64,000 nt of DNA from Sphingomonas paucimobilis NBRC 13935. GTDB lineage: Bacteria > Pseudomonadota > Alphaproteobacteria > Sphingomonadales > Sphingomonadaceae. The translations under genes and the position numbers were made by a program. The stretch spans positions 289,900 to 353,899 of the forward strand of contig NZ_BBJS01000030.1 in assembly GCF_000739895.2 (NCBI RefSeq), written 5' to 3'. Numbering within the stretch: the first letter of the stretch is position 1; every line of letters starts with the position of its first letter. Of this stretch, positions 33,389 through 41,337 are shown in pieces. Under the pieces are notes generated by a model. The model saw nothing but the letters and a program-made list of their open reading frames with translations, was not told where the DNA came from and made no database searches.

Positions 33389-34129
33389 ATGATTTCCCCG
33401 AAAATTCGTGCCGAAGATTCGGGTAATCCGAGAACTCGGGGGCGTCAAGCTTCTCCCACCGAAAATCCGGTTGGTGCACGCATATTGTCTGCGTTGGGGG
33501 ACCGGTCACGGAAGTGGCTCGCGACCGAAGCGGACCTCCCTGAGAGCACCGTAGGGGATGCCATTCTGCGCGGCCCAGCCAAGACGGACGTGGCGCTCAA
33601 GATTGCTGACGTTCTGAACGTCAGCCTGGATTGGTTGTTAGGAAGAGCTGGCGAAGACGGCACCGCTCAAATTGTAATCTCTCATGAACAGTCGAGCCAT
33701 GAGGGGGGCGATATAGTTAAAATTCCCGTCCATGACGTAGAAGTCGCTGCGGGGGCCGGGAGGTTAATAAATCGACTTCCGCCGCCCATATACTATTGGA
33801 CATTTTCCAAGCGGTGGCTTGAAACTAATCTGTTTGGGGTAGGCCACCTCATAATGGTCTATGTTGCCGGATCGAGTCAGGAGCCCGAGCTTTCAGATGG
33901 CGACGTTGTGGCAATCGATCTACATCAGAACCGTATCCGCGAAGGGATGTTCGTCGTTCGACTGGATGACACACTGGTATTGAAGCACATCCAATTGGAT
34001 GGCCGCATTGTGAAATTGGTAAGCCGCAATCCTCTATATGACCCCGTATCGATCGACCTTACCGAACCAGATATCGAAAATAGATTTGAAGTTGTCGGGC
34101 GAGCGGTTTGGGCAGGGAAAATGCTTTGA
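33389..34129 (+). CDS. Phage repressor with S24/LexA-type C-terminal domain
   Basis: 246 residues if started at the ATG 33389. HTH_XRE domain: LGDRSRKWLATEADLPESTV, GDAILRGPAKTDVALKIADV. The C-terminal S24-like domain runs from about residue 110 (PVHDVEVAAGAGR, SDGDVVAIDLHQNRIREGMF, DDTLVLKHIQL). A Ser in the expected catalytic region is not obvious (QEPELSDGDVV), so self-cleavage is uncertain. The first 30 residues cover the operator array and are poorly folded in appearance, so the true start may be later (for example the TTG at 33485). Base composition is lower in GC than the flanks. Confidence 0.85.
   Translation: MISPKIRAEDSGNPRTRGRQASPTENPVGARILSALGDRSRKWLATEADLPESTVGDAILRGPAKTDVALKIADVLNVSLDWLLGRAGEDGTAQIVISHEQSSHEGGDIVKIPVHDVEVAAGAGRLINRLPPPIYYWTFSKRWLETNLFGVGHLIMVYVAGSSQEPELSDGDVVAIDLHQNRIREGMFVVRLDDTLVLKHIQLDGRIVKLVSRNPLYDPVSIDLTEPDIENRFEVVGRAVWAGKML
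33398..33470. promoter_or_regulatory. Operator array of the lysis/lysogeny switch
   Basis: Four 12-bp palindromes: CCGAAAATTCGT (33398-33409), CCGAAGATTCGG (33411-33422), CCGAGAACTCGG (33428-33439) and CCGAAAATCCGG (33459-33470). They lie between ner and the body of the repressor gene and should bind repressor and/or Ner. Confidence 0.75.
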
Positions 34130-34626
34130 AGTGGATATTCGGGGTTCTAGCTGCGATCGCCGCAGGGGCGGCAGTCTGGTGGCTTTATATACGTTCGGAG
34201 CGACCCGACCTGCTCGCCTGTGAAGCGCATATCCGCGCGCGGGTATCCGACGCTTCCGGGTACAAAAGACTTAATGTGACGCGGGTGGATACTGCGCCAC
34301 TGACGGCTGTCGAGTTCAAGAGGCAGGCTGGGCGGTCAGCGTCTGCTATCGGCCTCAAGGAGGTGGAGCGCCTTCAAGATATCGCCGATGGCATATACGC
34401 TCGAAGCGGGACGTTGCAGCTAAGGTTGCTGACAATCACCTACTCGCTTTGGGATGGCGCGCCTGTCGAAAAGGCATGCGCATTCCGATTGATAGACGGC
34501 GAGCTGCAAAGCGTTGATACGTTGATGTCTAACGCGGTGGATGACCATCTCAAGGAACTTGATACCTTGGCGATCGTACGTGGCCGCAGCCGAGTTTCGA
34601 GGCCTAAGCATACATGCTGCCTATAG
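34126..34626 (+). CDS. Single-pass membrane protein next to the repressor, lysogeny moron candidate
   Basis: 166 residues from a TTG overlapping the repressor stop (TTGA), with GGGAAAA upstream. One N-terminal membrane helix (WIFGVLAAIAAGAAVWWLYI) and an extracytoplasmic domain with LLACEAHIRARVSDASGYKR and AVEFKRQAGRSASAIGLKEV. The domain was not recognised. Co-transcription with the repressor means it should be made in the lysogen, so superinfection exclusion or host-surface change is a reasonable guess only. Confidence 0.65.
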   Translation: MKWIFGVLAAIAAGAAVWWLYIRSERPDLLACEAHIRARVSDASGYKRLNVTRVDTAPLTAVEFKRQAGRSASAIGLKEVERLQDIADGIYARSGTLQLRLLTITYSLWDGAPVEKACAFRLIDGELQSVDTLMSNAVDDHLKELDTLAIVRGRSRVSRPKHTCCL

Positions 34627-34664
34627 GGGTGGCGCTCCAACCCCGTCTGACCCATCGATGAGGG

Positions 34665-34704
34665 ACGCCCAGGAAGCCGCCACAGCGTGCCTCCTGGGCG
34701 TTTT
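34665..34704 (+). terminator. Rho-independent terminator after the repressor operon
   Basis: Stem ACGCCCAGGA (34665-34674) / TCCTGGGCGT (34692-34701) followed by TTT. It closes the repressor-membrane protein transcript. Confidence 0.8.
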
Positions 34705-34744
34705 GGCATGATCCCCCATGAAAATGCCGCAACCCTATTCAGAG

Positions 34745-34767
34745 GCCGTGTGCAGAGCGCACACGGC
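34745..34767. promoter_or_regulatory. Perfect palindrome upstream of the YozE-like gene
   Basis: GCCGTGTGC-AGAGC-GCACACGGC, 9-bp arms and 5-bp spacer, 86 bp before the start of the small rightward operon. It could be an operator or an RNA hairpin. Confidence 0.45.
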
Positions 34768-34852
34768 ATGTCCGGTCGCGGGACGTGCATCGCATCTGGA
34801 CAACGCCACGTGGATTGCTTCATGTTCCTGCTTTGTTCTCATGGGAGTCGGA

Positions 34853-35062
34853 ATGATGAAACAGGAATTCGGGTCATGGCTGGTCGCGCAGCACAATCGT
34901 GACGATTGGGTAGGGCTGCTCGGTTTCCAGGCCAGGCGCGACCGGGCGTTCCCGACCGGCGGTGACCCGGATGATGTCCGGGCGTACATGCAGCGCAAGG
35001 GTGCCGATCACGACACGCTGGACATGCTGGACACCGCCGAGCTGGAATGGGGGCGTGCATGA
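34853..35062 (+). CDS. YozE/SAM-like small protein
   Basis: 69 residues from ATG 34853 with GGGAG five bases upstream. FGSWLVAQHNRDDWVGLLGF, ARRDRAFPTGGDPDDVRAYM and ADHDTLDMLDTAELEW follow the YozE sterile-alpha-motif-like pattern (small helical domain). Function unknown. ATGA-coupled to the next gene. Confidence 0.7.
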   Translation: MMKQEFGSWLVAQHNRDDWVGLLGFQARRDRAFPTGGDPDDVRAYMQRKGADHDTLDMLDTAELEWGRA

Positions 35063-35337
35063 CTGCGCAGCTGGCTTGTCAGTCGATCGAGCCGGACCCA
35101 GTTGCCCAGCCCAGCGATGCGCATCCACGGTGGCGACTGCGCGTCTTCGATCGGGTGTGGCCTTGGCGGGCAACCCGGAAAGAGGCATTCCGCGACGCCA
35201 TCGAGAGCCGCAACGCATGGCGGTGCCCCGATGACCGCCTGATCTATCTGGACGCCGTCGCTTCCATCCAGCGCGATCCGCCCTATGCCTATGACCAGTG
35301 GCGGATGCGCATGATCCAGCATTGTCGCCGCTCATAG
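35059..35337 (+). CDS. Small phage protein, unknown
   Basis: 92 residues starting in the ATGA overlap. Contains WRLRVFDRVWPWRATRKEAF and DDRLIYLDAVASIQRDPPYA. Not recognised. It forms a pair with the YozE-like gene before the capsid operon. Confidence 0.55.
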   Translation: MTAQLACQSIEPDPVAQPSDAHPRWRLRVFDRVWPWRATRKEAFRDAIESRNAWRCPDDRLIYLDAVASIQRDPPYAYDQWRMRMIQHCRRS

Positions 35338-35410
35338 CCAACCCTCTTGCGCCGCGTCGGTGCCTGCCCCTATCAGGCACGGCGCGGCCCCGCATTGCCA
35401 TATAGGCGGA

Positions 35411-35422
35411 TGCACTGGCGCA
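35411..35422. promoter_or_regulatory. Late-operon dyad motif, copy 3
   Basis: TGCACTGGCGCA followed by GG, 39 bp before the protease start and thus in front of the head operon. Confidence 0.6.
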
Positions 35423-35460
35423 GGCCGACTTGACCTGCCTGCCCCGATATCCCGGCGGTC

Positions 35461-36399
35461 ATGGCACCGCCCCCCATCAAAATCCTACGCCCCGGCACCT
35501 TCACCGACATTCACGGGACGAAGGTCACCTTCACCCAGTCCGATCTGGATCAGGTCATCGCCTCCTATGACCGGGAGAGCGACCCCGCGCCGATCGTCGT
35601 CGGTCATCCCAAGATCGATGCGCCCGCGTTCGGCTGGATCGGCTCGCTGGCCATGGAAAACGGCGTCCTGGTCGCGCACCCCTCCGAGGTCGTGCCCGCC
35701 TTCGCCGAGGCCGTGGAGGCCGGGCACTACCGCAAGATTTCCCCCCAGCTCTATCCGCCTTCGAGCCCCAACAACCCCAAGCCCGGTAGCTGGTATCTCC
35801 AGCATGTCGGGTTCCTCGGCGGTGCGGCTCCGGCGATCAAGGGGCTTGGGACCGTCGCCTTTGCCGATGCCGTCATCGGCGTCGTGACGCTTTCCATCGA
35901 AGAGGACACCATGAGCACCGACACCAACACCCCGGCGGACGCGGTCGCGTTCGCGGAGCGCGAAGCCGCGCTTGCCGAGCGTGAGAATGCGCTGAAGACG
36001 CGCGAGGCGGACGAGGCCAAGCGCGCTAAGGACGCCCGCCACGCCGAGCATGTCGCCTTTGCCGAGGGCCTGATTGCGGACGTGAAGCTCGCCCCGGCCG
36101 GCAAGGACAAGGTCGTCGGCCTGCTCGATCTGCTCGATGCCGGCCAGTCGGTGGCGTTCGGCGAGGGCGATGCCAACACCATGACGCCGCTCGCCGCCTT
36201 CAAGTCGCTGTTCGACGGCGCGCAGCCGGTCATCGCGCTTGGCGAGGCGGCCCCGCGCGACAAGAAGCCCGCCGACGCCCCCAAGCCCGGCGACATCGCG
36301 CGGCGTGCCCAGGCCTATGCCGAGAAGATGCGCACAGCGGGCAAGCCGATCACGACGCAGGCGGCGGTCCGCTTCGTCACCGACAATCCTGACGCCTGA
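35461..36399 (+). CDS. Prohead protease/scaffold (Mu gpI-like)
   Basis: 312 residues. The N-terminal protease domain (RPGTFTDIHGTKVTFTQSDL, DPAPIVVGHPKIDAPAFGWI, VEAGHYRKISPQLYPPSSPN) matches Mu protein I-type peptidases. The C-terminal half is a charged coiled-coil scaffold (EREAALAERENALKTREADE). It shapes the prohead and is then degraded. An in-frame ATG at 35911 could start a separate scaffold. Confidence 0.9.
   Translation: MAPPPIKILRPGTFTDIHGTKVTFTQSDLDQVIASYDRESDPAPIVVGHPKIDAPAFGWIGSLAMENGVLVAHPSEVVPAFAEAVEAGHYRKISPQLYPPSSPNNPKPGSWYLQHVGFLGGAAPAIKGLGTVAFADAVIGVVTLSIEEDTMSTDTNTPADAVAFAEREAALAERENALKTREADEAKRAKDARHAEHVAFAEGLIADVKLAPAGKDKVVGLLDLLDAGQSVAFGEGDANTMTPLAAFKSLFDGAQPVIALGEAAPRDKKPADAPKPGDIARRAQAYAEKMRTAGKPITTQAAVRFVTDNPDA
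35911..36399 (+). CDS. Possible nested scaffold protein (internal start)
   Basis: In-frame ATG (residue 151 of the protease gene) with GAGG six bases upstream. The 162-residue product would contain only the coiled-coil scaffold part, like Mu Z or lambda Nu3. Confidence 0.5.
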   Translation: MSTDTNTPADAVAFAEREAALAERENALKTREADEAKRAKDARHAEHVAFAEGLIADVKLAPAGKDKVVGLLDLLDAGQSVAFGEGDANTMTPLAAFKSLFDGAQPVIALGEAAPRDKKPADAPKPGDIARRAQAYAEKMRTAGKPITTQAAVRFVTDNPDA

Positions 36400-36444
36400 T
36401 CCGGCGTCAGCGATCCCCAGACTCGTACAACAGGAGCTTTTACC

Positions 36445-36828
36445 ATGGCCGGTGGCCGGACTGACGGACTGACCAAGAACTTCCGCGCCGGGGCGGCGAT
36501 CGCCCCCTATCTGATCCTCAAATTCGGTGGCGACGACCAGACGCTGGTCCCGGCGACCGGCCCCGGCGATGACCTGATCGCGACCAACGTCGAGCTGGCG
36601 GCGAACGCGGGCGAGCGCTTCGATGCCGCCATCGGCGGCTTGCCCGAGGTCCGCTACGGCGGCCCCATTGGTCGCGGCAAGCCGATCACCTCCGACGCGT
36701 CCGGCCGCGCGGTCGAGGCCCTGCCCGCCGCCGGTGTGCGCGTGCGCATCATCGGCTTTTCGCTCGCGGCCGGCGTCCTGAACGATGTCCTCGCCTACCG
36801 CCCCGCCCCCGGTTTCATGACCGGCTGA
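36445..36828 (+). CDS. Capsid decoration/cement protein (DUF2190-like)
   Basis: 127 residues, glycine- and valine-rich beta protein: GRGKPITSDASGRAVEALPA and VRVRIIGFSLAAGVLNDVLA are typical of DUF2190 cement proteins placed just before the major capsid gene. Good ribosome site (CAGGAGC) upstream. Confidence 0.85.
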   Translation: MAGGRTDGLTKNFRAGAAIAPYLILKFGGDDQTLVPATGPGDDLIATNVELAANAGERFDAAIGGLPEVRYGGPIGRGKPITSDASGRAVEALPAAGVRVRIIGFSLAAGVLNDVLAYRPAPGFMTG

Positions 36829-36873
36829 CCCTTTCCTTCAACCCCGTTTCATAACCTCTTCAGGACGCTTCCC

Positions 36874-37806
36874 ATGGCACAATCGCCTTATCCCATCGAT
36901 CCGCATCTGACCGCGATCGCCATCGCCTACAAGAACCAGAGCTACATCGCCGACATCGTCCTGCCGCGCATCGAGGTCGGCAAGCAGGCCTTCACGTTCA
37001 TCCAGTACGGCATGGACACGTTCTTCAACACGCCCGACACCCTGATCGGCCGCCGCAGCCAGGCCAACCAGGTCACGATGGAAGGCGTCGAGATCACCGA
37101 CGCGACCGAGGACCATGGCCTGGAAGCCCCGGTGCCCCAGGCCGATGTCGACAATGCCGATGAACGCTACGACCCGCTGGGCAATGCGGCGGCGCTGACC
37201 TCCGAGTTGATCGAAATCCGCCGGGAAATCCGCGCGGCGGCGATCATCTTCAACCCCGCCACCTATGACCCCGCCCTGCGGACAACGCTGGCGACGACCG
37301 ACGTCCTGGACAATCCCAACACCGACGCCGTGTCGCTGATTTCGGACGCGCTCGACAAGCCGCTGATGCGGCCCAACCAGATGACCTTCGGTCAGCGTGG
37401 CTGGACCAAGTTCCGCCGTAACGCCGGCGTCATCAAGGCCATCCGTGGCACCAATGGCGGTGGCGTGGTCACCAAGGAAGAGGTGGCCGCGCTGTTCGAG
37501 GTCAACGAGGTCGTCGTGGGCCAGGCCTTCGGCAACCAGGCGCGCAAAGGTCAGGCGGCATCGATGTCGCGGCTGTGGGGCAACCATCTGGCGCTGACCT
37601 ACAAGGCTCCCGTCATGTCGCGCGAAACGCCGACCTTTGCGGGCACCTTTACCTGGGGCGACCGCATCGCATCGCAGCGCGAACTGAAGGGGGGCGAGAT
37701 GGGCCTGCGCGGCGGCACGGCCGTCCTGGTCGGTGAGAGCGTCAAGGAACGCGTGATCGCGTCCCAGGCGGGCTATTTCTTCGAGAACGCCTTCTCGCAG
37801 GGTTGA
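36874..37806 (+). CDS. Major capsid protein (HK97 fold)
   Basis: 310 residues. PYPIDPHLTAIAIAYKNQSY, IADIVLPRIEVGKQAFTFIQ, NAAALTSELIEIRREIRAAA and the C-terminal FFENAFSQG match Mu-like siphophage capsid proteins. It builds the icosahedral shell. A terminator-like hairpin follows, consistent with high expression. Confidence 0.9.
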   Translation: MAQSPYPIDPHLTAIAIAYKNQSYIADIVLPRIEVGKQAFTFIQYGMDTFFNTPDTLIGRRSQANQVTMEGVEITDATEDHGLEAPVPQADVDNADERYDPLGNAAALTSELIEIRREIRAAAIIFNPATYDPALRTTLATTDVLDNPNTDAVSLISDALDKPLMRPNQMTFGQRGWTKFRRNAGVIKAIRGTNGGGVVTKEEVAALFEVNEVVVGQAFGNQARKGQAASMSRLWGNHLALTYKAPVMSRETPTFAGTFTWGDRIASQRELKGGEMGLRGGTAVLVGESVKERVIASQAGYFFENAFSQG

Positions 37807-37814
37807 TGCCCGGT

Positions 37815-37840
37815 GGCGGGCGGCGATCCGGCCGCCCGCC
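37815..37840 (+). terminator. Hairpin after the capsid gene
   Basis: GGCGGGCGGC (37815-37824) / GCCGCCCGCC (37831-37840), 6-nt loop, then TGTTT. Probably a partial terminator between capsid and connector genes. Confidence 0.65.
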
Positions 37841-37869
37841 TGTTTCCCTCGATGTGAAAAGAGTTTGCT

Positions 37870-38433
37870 ATGCACCCGTACAAGGTCAATCGCACCGTCA
37901 TCTTCGGCGGCAAGGAATATGAGCCCGGCGCGCCGATCCGGTTCGATCTGGAAGAGCCCGGCCATGACGAAGCCCGCCGCGATCTGCTCGCACGGCTTGC
38001 GATCGAGGACGATCCGATCTTCGCCGAGAACATCCTGCTGCGCGAACAGGCCGCCGCCGCCCAGGCCGATGCCCACTTCCGCTACGCTGATCCGCGCTCT
38101 GTCGCCGACCTCGGTGCCGGCCTCGGCGAGGTTCGTGCTCGCGTCCTGGGCCTCGCCGATCGCGAGATGGTGCCCGACACCCGCATCGCCACGCCCCCGG
38201 CGCCAGTCGATCAGGCCGCTTCGCTTGCCGAGCCGGTGCCGCCGCTGACCCCGCCAGCGGCCCCGCTTGCCCCGCCTCCGTCGCCGGCCCCTGCGGCCGA
38301 GCCGGTGCCGTTGGGGAAAATGAAAAAGCCCGAGCTGATCGAACAGGCAGCGCGCGAGCAGGTTGAAATTCCCAAGGACGCATCGGTCCAGGAGATCATT
38401 GCCGCGATCGAGGCGAAGCGTGCGGCGGCATGA
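37870..38433 (+). CDS. Head-region protein with proline linker and SAP/HeH-like C-terminus
   Basis: 187 residues. N-terminal part MHPYKVNRTVIFGGKEYEPG; a Pro/Ala-rich linker in the middle; C-terminal helix-extended-loop-helix (KMKKPELIEQAAREQVEIPK and VQEIIAAIEAKRA). Family not named with certainty; placement suggests a head completion or DNA-contacting role. Confidence 0.6.
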   Translation: MHPYKVNRTVIFGGKEYEPGAPIRFDLEEPGHDEARRDLLARLAIEDDPIFAENILLREQAAAAQADAHFRYADPRSVADLGAGLGEVRARVLGLADREMVPDTRIATPPAPVDQAASLAEPVPPLTPPAAPLAPPPSPAPAAEPVPLGKMKKPELIEQAAREQVEIPKDASVQEIIAAIEAKRAAA

Positions 38434-39167
38434 TCGCTACCCTCTTGAAACAGCCGGGCGAGACTCTTCGCCCGGCTGTAAATTTTACCGGTGGTACTGG
38501 CAGCGGTTCGATTACGGCGATCCGCGACGTGACCGTCATCGCGCGCGGCCTGGTGCCGGGAGCTGCCGCGCTCGCCGCCAGCGCTACGCTTGCCAATGGT
38601 ATCGTCACGCTCGCGCTGTCCGGTGGCGGCGACGGGGAGCGTTACGCCGTCACGGTACGGGCCGACGACGCAGACGGCCAGACGCTGGAGAGCGAAGTCG
38701 AGGTCGTCCTGATCGAGTCGACATGGGCGACGCCGGATGGCGGCGCAGGGTGGTTGTCGATCGCCGCCCTGGTCAAGCGCTTCACCCTGGACGAGGTGGT
38801 GCGCATGACCGATCCGGACGGCTCCGGCCGGATCGACCGCGACTTGCTGATCGGTGCGCTGATCGATGCCCAATCGATCGTCGAGGCGCATGTCGCCAGC
38901 CGCTACGCGCTGCCCCTCGCCACGGTGCCGCGCATCCTGGAAATGGCTGTCGGCGATCTGGCGCGCGCGCGACTCTATCCGCGCGGTGTGCCCGAGGGGA
39001 TCGCGGACCAGGCGAAGGCGGCGATGGCGCTCCTGGTCCGCATCCAGAAGGGCGACGCGACGCTGGGCCTGCCCGCCGCGGCAATCCCGGCCGAGACGGA
39101 CAGCGATGCGCCCGTCGTCATCGCCCCCGGCCAGCGCGCTTATCCCGATTGGTTGCGGAACTATTGA
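38430..39167 (+). CDS. DUF1320 head-tail connector with N-terminal beta domain (Mu gp36-like)
   Basis: 245 residues. The first 95 form an Ig-like beta domain (TLRPAVNFTGGTGSGSITAI, VTVRADDADGQTLESEVEVV). Residues about 105-245 are DUF1320 (RFTLDEVVRMTDPDGSGRID, VASRYALPLATVPRILEMAV). Mu gp36 itself has only the second part, so this is a fusion. ATGA overlap with the previous gene. Confidence 0.8.
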   Translation: MIATLLKQPGETLRPAVNFTGGTGSGSITAIRDVTVIARGLVPGAAALAASATLANGIVTLALSGGGDGERYAVTVRADDADGQTLESEVEVVLIESTWATPDGGAGWLSIAALVKRFTLDEVVRMTDPDGSGRIDRDLLIGALIDAQSIVEAHVASRYALPLATVPRILEMAVGDLARARLYPRGVPEGIADQAKAAMALLVRIQKGDATLGLPAAAIPAETDSDAPVVIAPGQRAYPDWLRNY

Positions 39168-39649
39168 TGGTCGATCTTGTGATCACCATCCGAGAGGATG
39201 TCACCGCCGCCATGAACCGGCTGGCGGCGGACGGGGCCGACATGACCACGGCGATGAAGGACATCGCCGGCCACCTCTCCGACACGACGCGCGAGCGGTT
39301 CGAGACCGAGACCGATCCCACCGGCGCGAAATGGCTGCCGTCGCAACGCGTCGTCGAGCATGGCGGCAAGACCCTGACGCTGTCGGGCGACCTGGGCAAT
39401 TCGATCACCGAGGACTGGGGCAAGGATTATGCCGCCGCCGGGCCTGAGCGGTCGGGCGGTGCGGGCGTCTATGCGCTGATCCACCAGATGGGCGGCGAGA
39501 TCCGCCCGCGTGAGAAAAAGGCGCTGTCGTTCGGCGGCCGGATCGTGTCCAAGGTCGTCATCCCGGCGCGTCCCTATCTCGGCTTCACCGAGGTCAACGC
39601 CGACTATGCACTGGGCGCGCTCGCCCGGCATCTGGGCTTCGCAGGGTAA
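39167..39649 (+). CDS. Virion morphogenesis protein (Mu gpG-like)
   Basis: 160 residues from the ATG sharing a base with the previous stop. TRERFETETDPTGAKWLPSQ, TLTLSGDLGNSITEDWGKDY and VYALIHQMGGEIRPREKKAL match the Mu G / phage virion morphogenesis family (tail completion). Ends ...PARPYLGFTEVNADYALGAL as usual. Confidence 0.92.
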   Translation: MVDLVITIREDVTAAMNRLAADGADMTTAMKDIAGHLSDTTRERFETETDPTGAKWLPSQRVVEHGGKTLTLSGDLGNSITEDWGKDYAAAGPERSGGAGVYALIHQMGGEIRPREKKALSFGGRIVSKVVIPARPYLGFTEVNADYALGALARHLGFAG

Positions 39650-39654
39650 CATCC

Positions 39655-40062
39655 ATGCTGACCATCAAACCCATCGTCGATCATCTCCTGCACGGCGGTT
39701 TCAAGTCCGTGGAAGGGGTTCTGGAAGCGCCGACCCAGGCGGACTTGCCGAACGCCTTGCCCGCGCTCCACGTGGTGCCTGCGACCGAGTCGGCGGAGGC
39801 CAGCCAGATGGCGGGTCGGCGCGACCAGCGCGTGACCTTCGCCTTTTCCGTCTTCGTCACCGTCGGCACCCGGCTCGCGCGCGGTGCGGTGTCGGACGAA
39901 CTTCAGAAGCAGGTCCAGGCGGTCAAGGACACGGTCGTCGGCTGGACCCACCCCCAGGCATCGGGCGAGGTCGATCTGCTCGGCGGACGGCTGGCGAACG
40001 TCAGTCCGGCATCGGTGACGTGGGAAGTGCGGCTGTCGTGCCGCTATCACTACCGCAAGTGA
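39655..40062 (+). CDS. Tail terminator-like protein (Mu gp37/DUF1834 position)
   Basis: 135 residues: MLTIKPIVDHLLHGGFKSVE, LPALHVVPATESAEASQMAG, VTFAFSVFVTVGTRLARG and SWEVRLSCRYHYRK-like end (VTWEVRLSC). Pattern and position fit tail terminator/neck proteins of Mu-like siphophages. Confidence 0.75.
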   Translation: MLTIKPIVDHLLHGGFKSVEGVLEAPTQADLPNALPALHVVPATESAEASQMAGRRDQRVTFAFSVFVTVGTRLARGAVSDELQKQVQAVKDTVVGWTHPQASGEVDLLGGRLANVSPASVTWEVRLSCRYHYRK

Positions 40063-40079
40063 ATTAAATCGGCGCGGCC

Positions 40080-40091
40080 TGCACTGGCGCA
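40080..40091. promoter_or_regulatory. Late-operon dyad motif, copy 4
   Basis: TGCACTGGCGCA followed by GG, 72 bp before the first gene of the tail operon. A (CG)-repeat tract follows it. Confidence 0.6.
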
Positions 40092-40162
40092 GGACGCGCG
40101 CGCGCGCGCGATCGGGTCTGACTGTCGGCACAATCACCGACATCCGACAGAGGACCGCCGCC

Positions 40163-40393
40163 ATGGCTGCAAAGCCGACCACCAAATCCGACGCCGCCCA
40201 GGCTGATACGGCCCAGGCTGACGCCACCCAGCCCCGCCCGGTCGATGCGACCGGGCGGACGCTCGACCAATGGGGCCTCCCCCTGTCGGGCCCGGCGCGC
40301 CTCGCCGCGCTGGACGGCAAGCCCGACCCCGCGCTGGACGCCGATGCGACGCCCGCGCCCGTCTCGCCTGCCACTCCCACCGACAAGGACTGA
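40163..40393 (+). CDS. Small Ala/Asp/Pro-rich phage protein
   Basis: 76 residues, low complexity (SDAAQADTAQADATQPRPVD, LDGKPDPALDADATPAPVSP). It occupies the position of Mu gp38/DUF2635 but lacks a clear match. Good spacing from GAGGACC. Followed four bases later by the tail tube gene. Confidence 0.6.
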   Translation: MAAKPTTKSDAAQADTAQADATQPRPVDATGRTLDQWGLPLSGPARLAALDGKPDPALDADATPAPVSPATPTDKD

Positions 40394-40396
40394 TCT

Positions 40397-41335
40397 ATGG
40401 TAGACGCCGTCAAGGTCCTCTTTTTCAAGAAAGAGGCCGTATACGCCACCGACGCCGCGCCGACCGGTGCCGTCAATGCCGCACTGACCCGCAACTTCAC
40501 CGCCAAGCCGGTCGTCGTCGATCGCATCCAGCGCAACCTCGACCGTCCGGTTCGCGGTAGCTCGAAGGACGCGCCGTCCAACGAACGCCAGACCTTCAGC
40601 TATGAACTGGAACTGGCGGGCTCGGGCGCGGCCGGCACTGCGCCTGCCTGGATGGAGCATCTGGAGGCGTGCGGCATGGCCGCGCCCGCCCTGACCGCCA
40701 ATACCAGCGCCGTGCAGCGGTTCGCCGCGATCGGCGCGGCTCTGTCCTCGGCGACCGCCTATCACTGGCACGGCAACCAGAAGCGCATCGGCCTGGGCGG
40801 CCGTGGCACGTTCGGCTGGGATTTCACCGCCGGGGCCTATCCGTTCATCAAGATCGACATGACCGCACTCCTGCCCGCCGCCGGTGCCATCGGCGACGCG
40901 GCTCCGGGTGCCGTGGTGTTCGACCAGTGGAAGGACCCGGTCGAGGTCAACACGACCAACACCGACTTTCTCCTGGGCGGCTATGCGCTCAACCTGCGCA
41001 GCTTCACCGGTGAGGCCAATGCCGAGATCACGCCGCGCAACCTGGTTGGCATCAACTATATCGGTCGCGGCAATCATGGCCTGACCTGTCGTATCCTCGG
41101 CGAATGTCCGACGATCGGGGCCAAGGACTATTTCGCCACCCTGCGCAAGGGCGATGAAATCCCGGTGCAACTCGATCACGGCACGCAGGCCGGCAACATC
41201 ATCGGGTTCAAGTCGGATCACCTTCAGATCACCGACATCGAACTGTCCGAGGAAAATGATGTCCTGATGATTTCGATCACCGGGCGCATGAATGTCGGCA
41301 CGACGCCCGACGACCTCATCATCACGGCGAAGTAA
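40397..41335 (+). CDS. Major tail tube protein
   Basis: 312 residues. FFKKEAVYATDAAPTGAVNA, RNLDRPVRGSSKDAPSNERQ, TFSYELELAGSGAAGTAPAW and EITPRNLVGINYIGRGNHGL are typical of tail tube proteins of Mu-like siphophages (B3/D3112 type). No sheath gene is present, so the tail is non-contractile. Confidence 0.85.
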   Translation: MVDAVKVLFFKKEAVYATDAAPTGAVNAALTRNFTAKPVVVDRIQRNLDRPVRGSSKDAPSNERQTFSYELELAGSGAAGTAPAWMEHLEACGMAAPALTANTSAVQRFAAIGAALSSATAYHWHGNQKRIGLGGRGTFGWDFTAGAYPFIKIDMTALLPAAGAIGDAAPGAVVFDQWKDPVEVNTTNTDFLLGGYALNLRSFTGEANAEITPRNLVGINYIGRGNHGLTCRILGECPTIGAKDYFATLRKGDEIPVQLDHGTQAGNIIGFKSDHLQITDIELSEENDVLMISITGRMNVGTTPDDLIITAK

Positions 41336-41337
41336 TC

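Noticed and set aside
36838..38076. 412-codon minus-strand frame across the capsid gene
   Set aside because: Shadow of the capsid and following gene; no ribosome site or recognisable domain.
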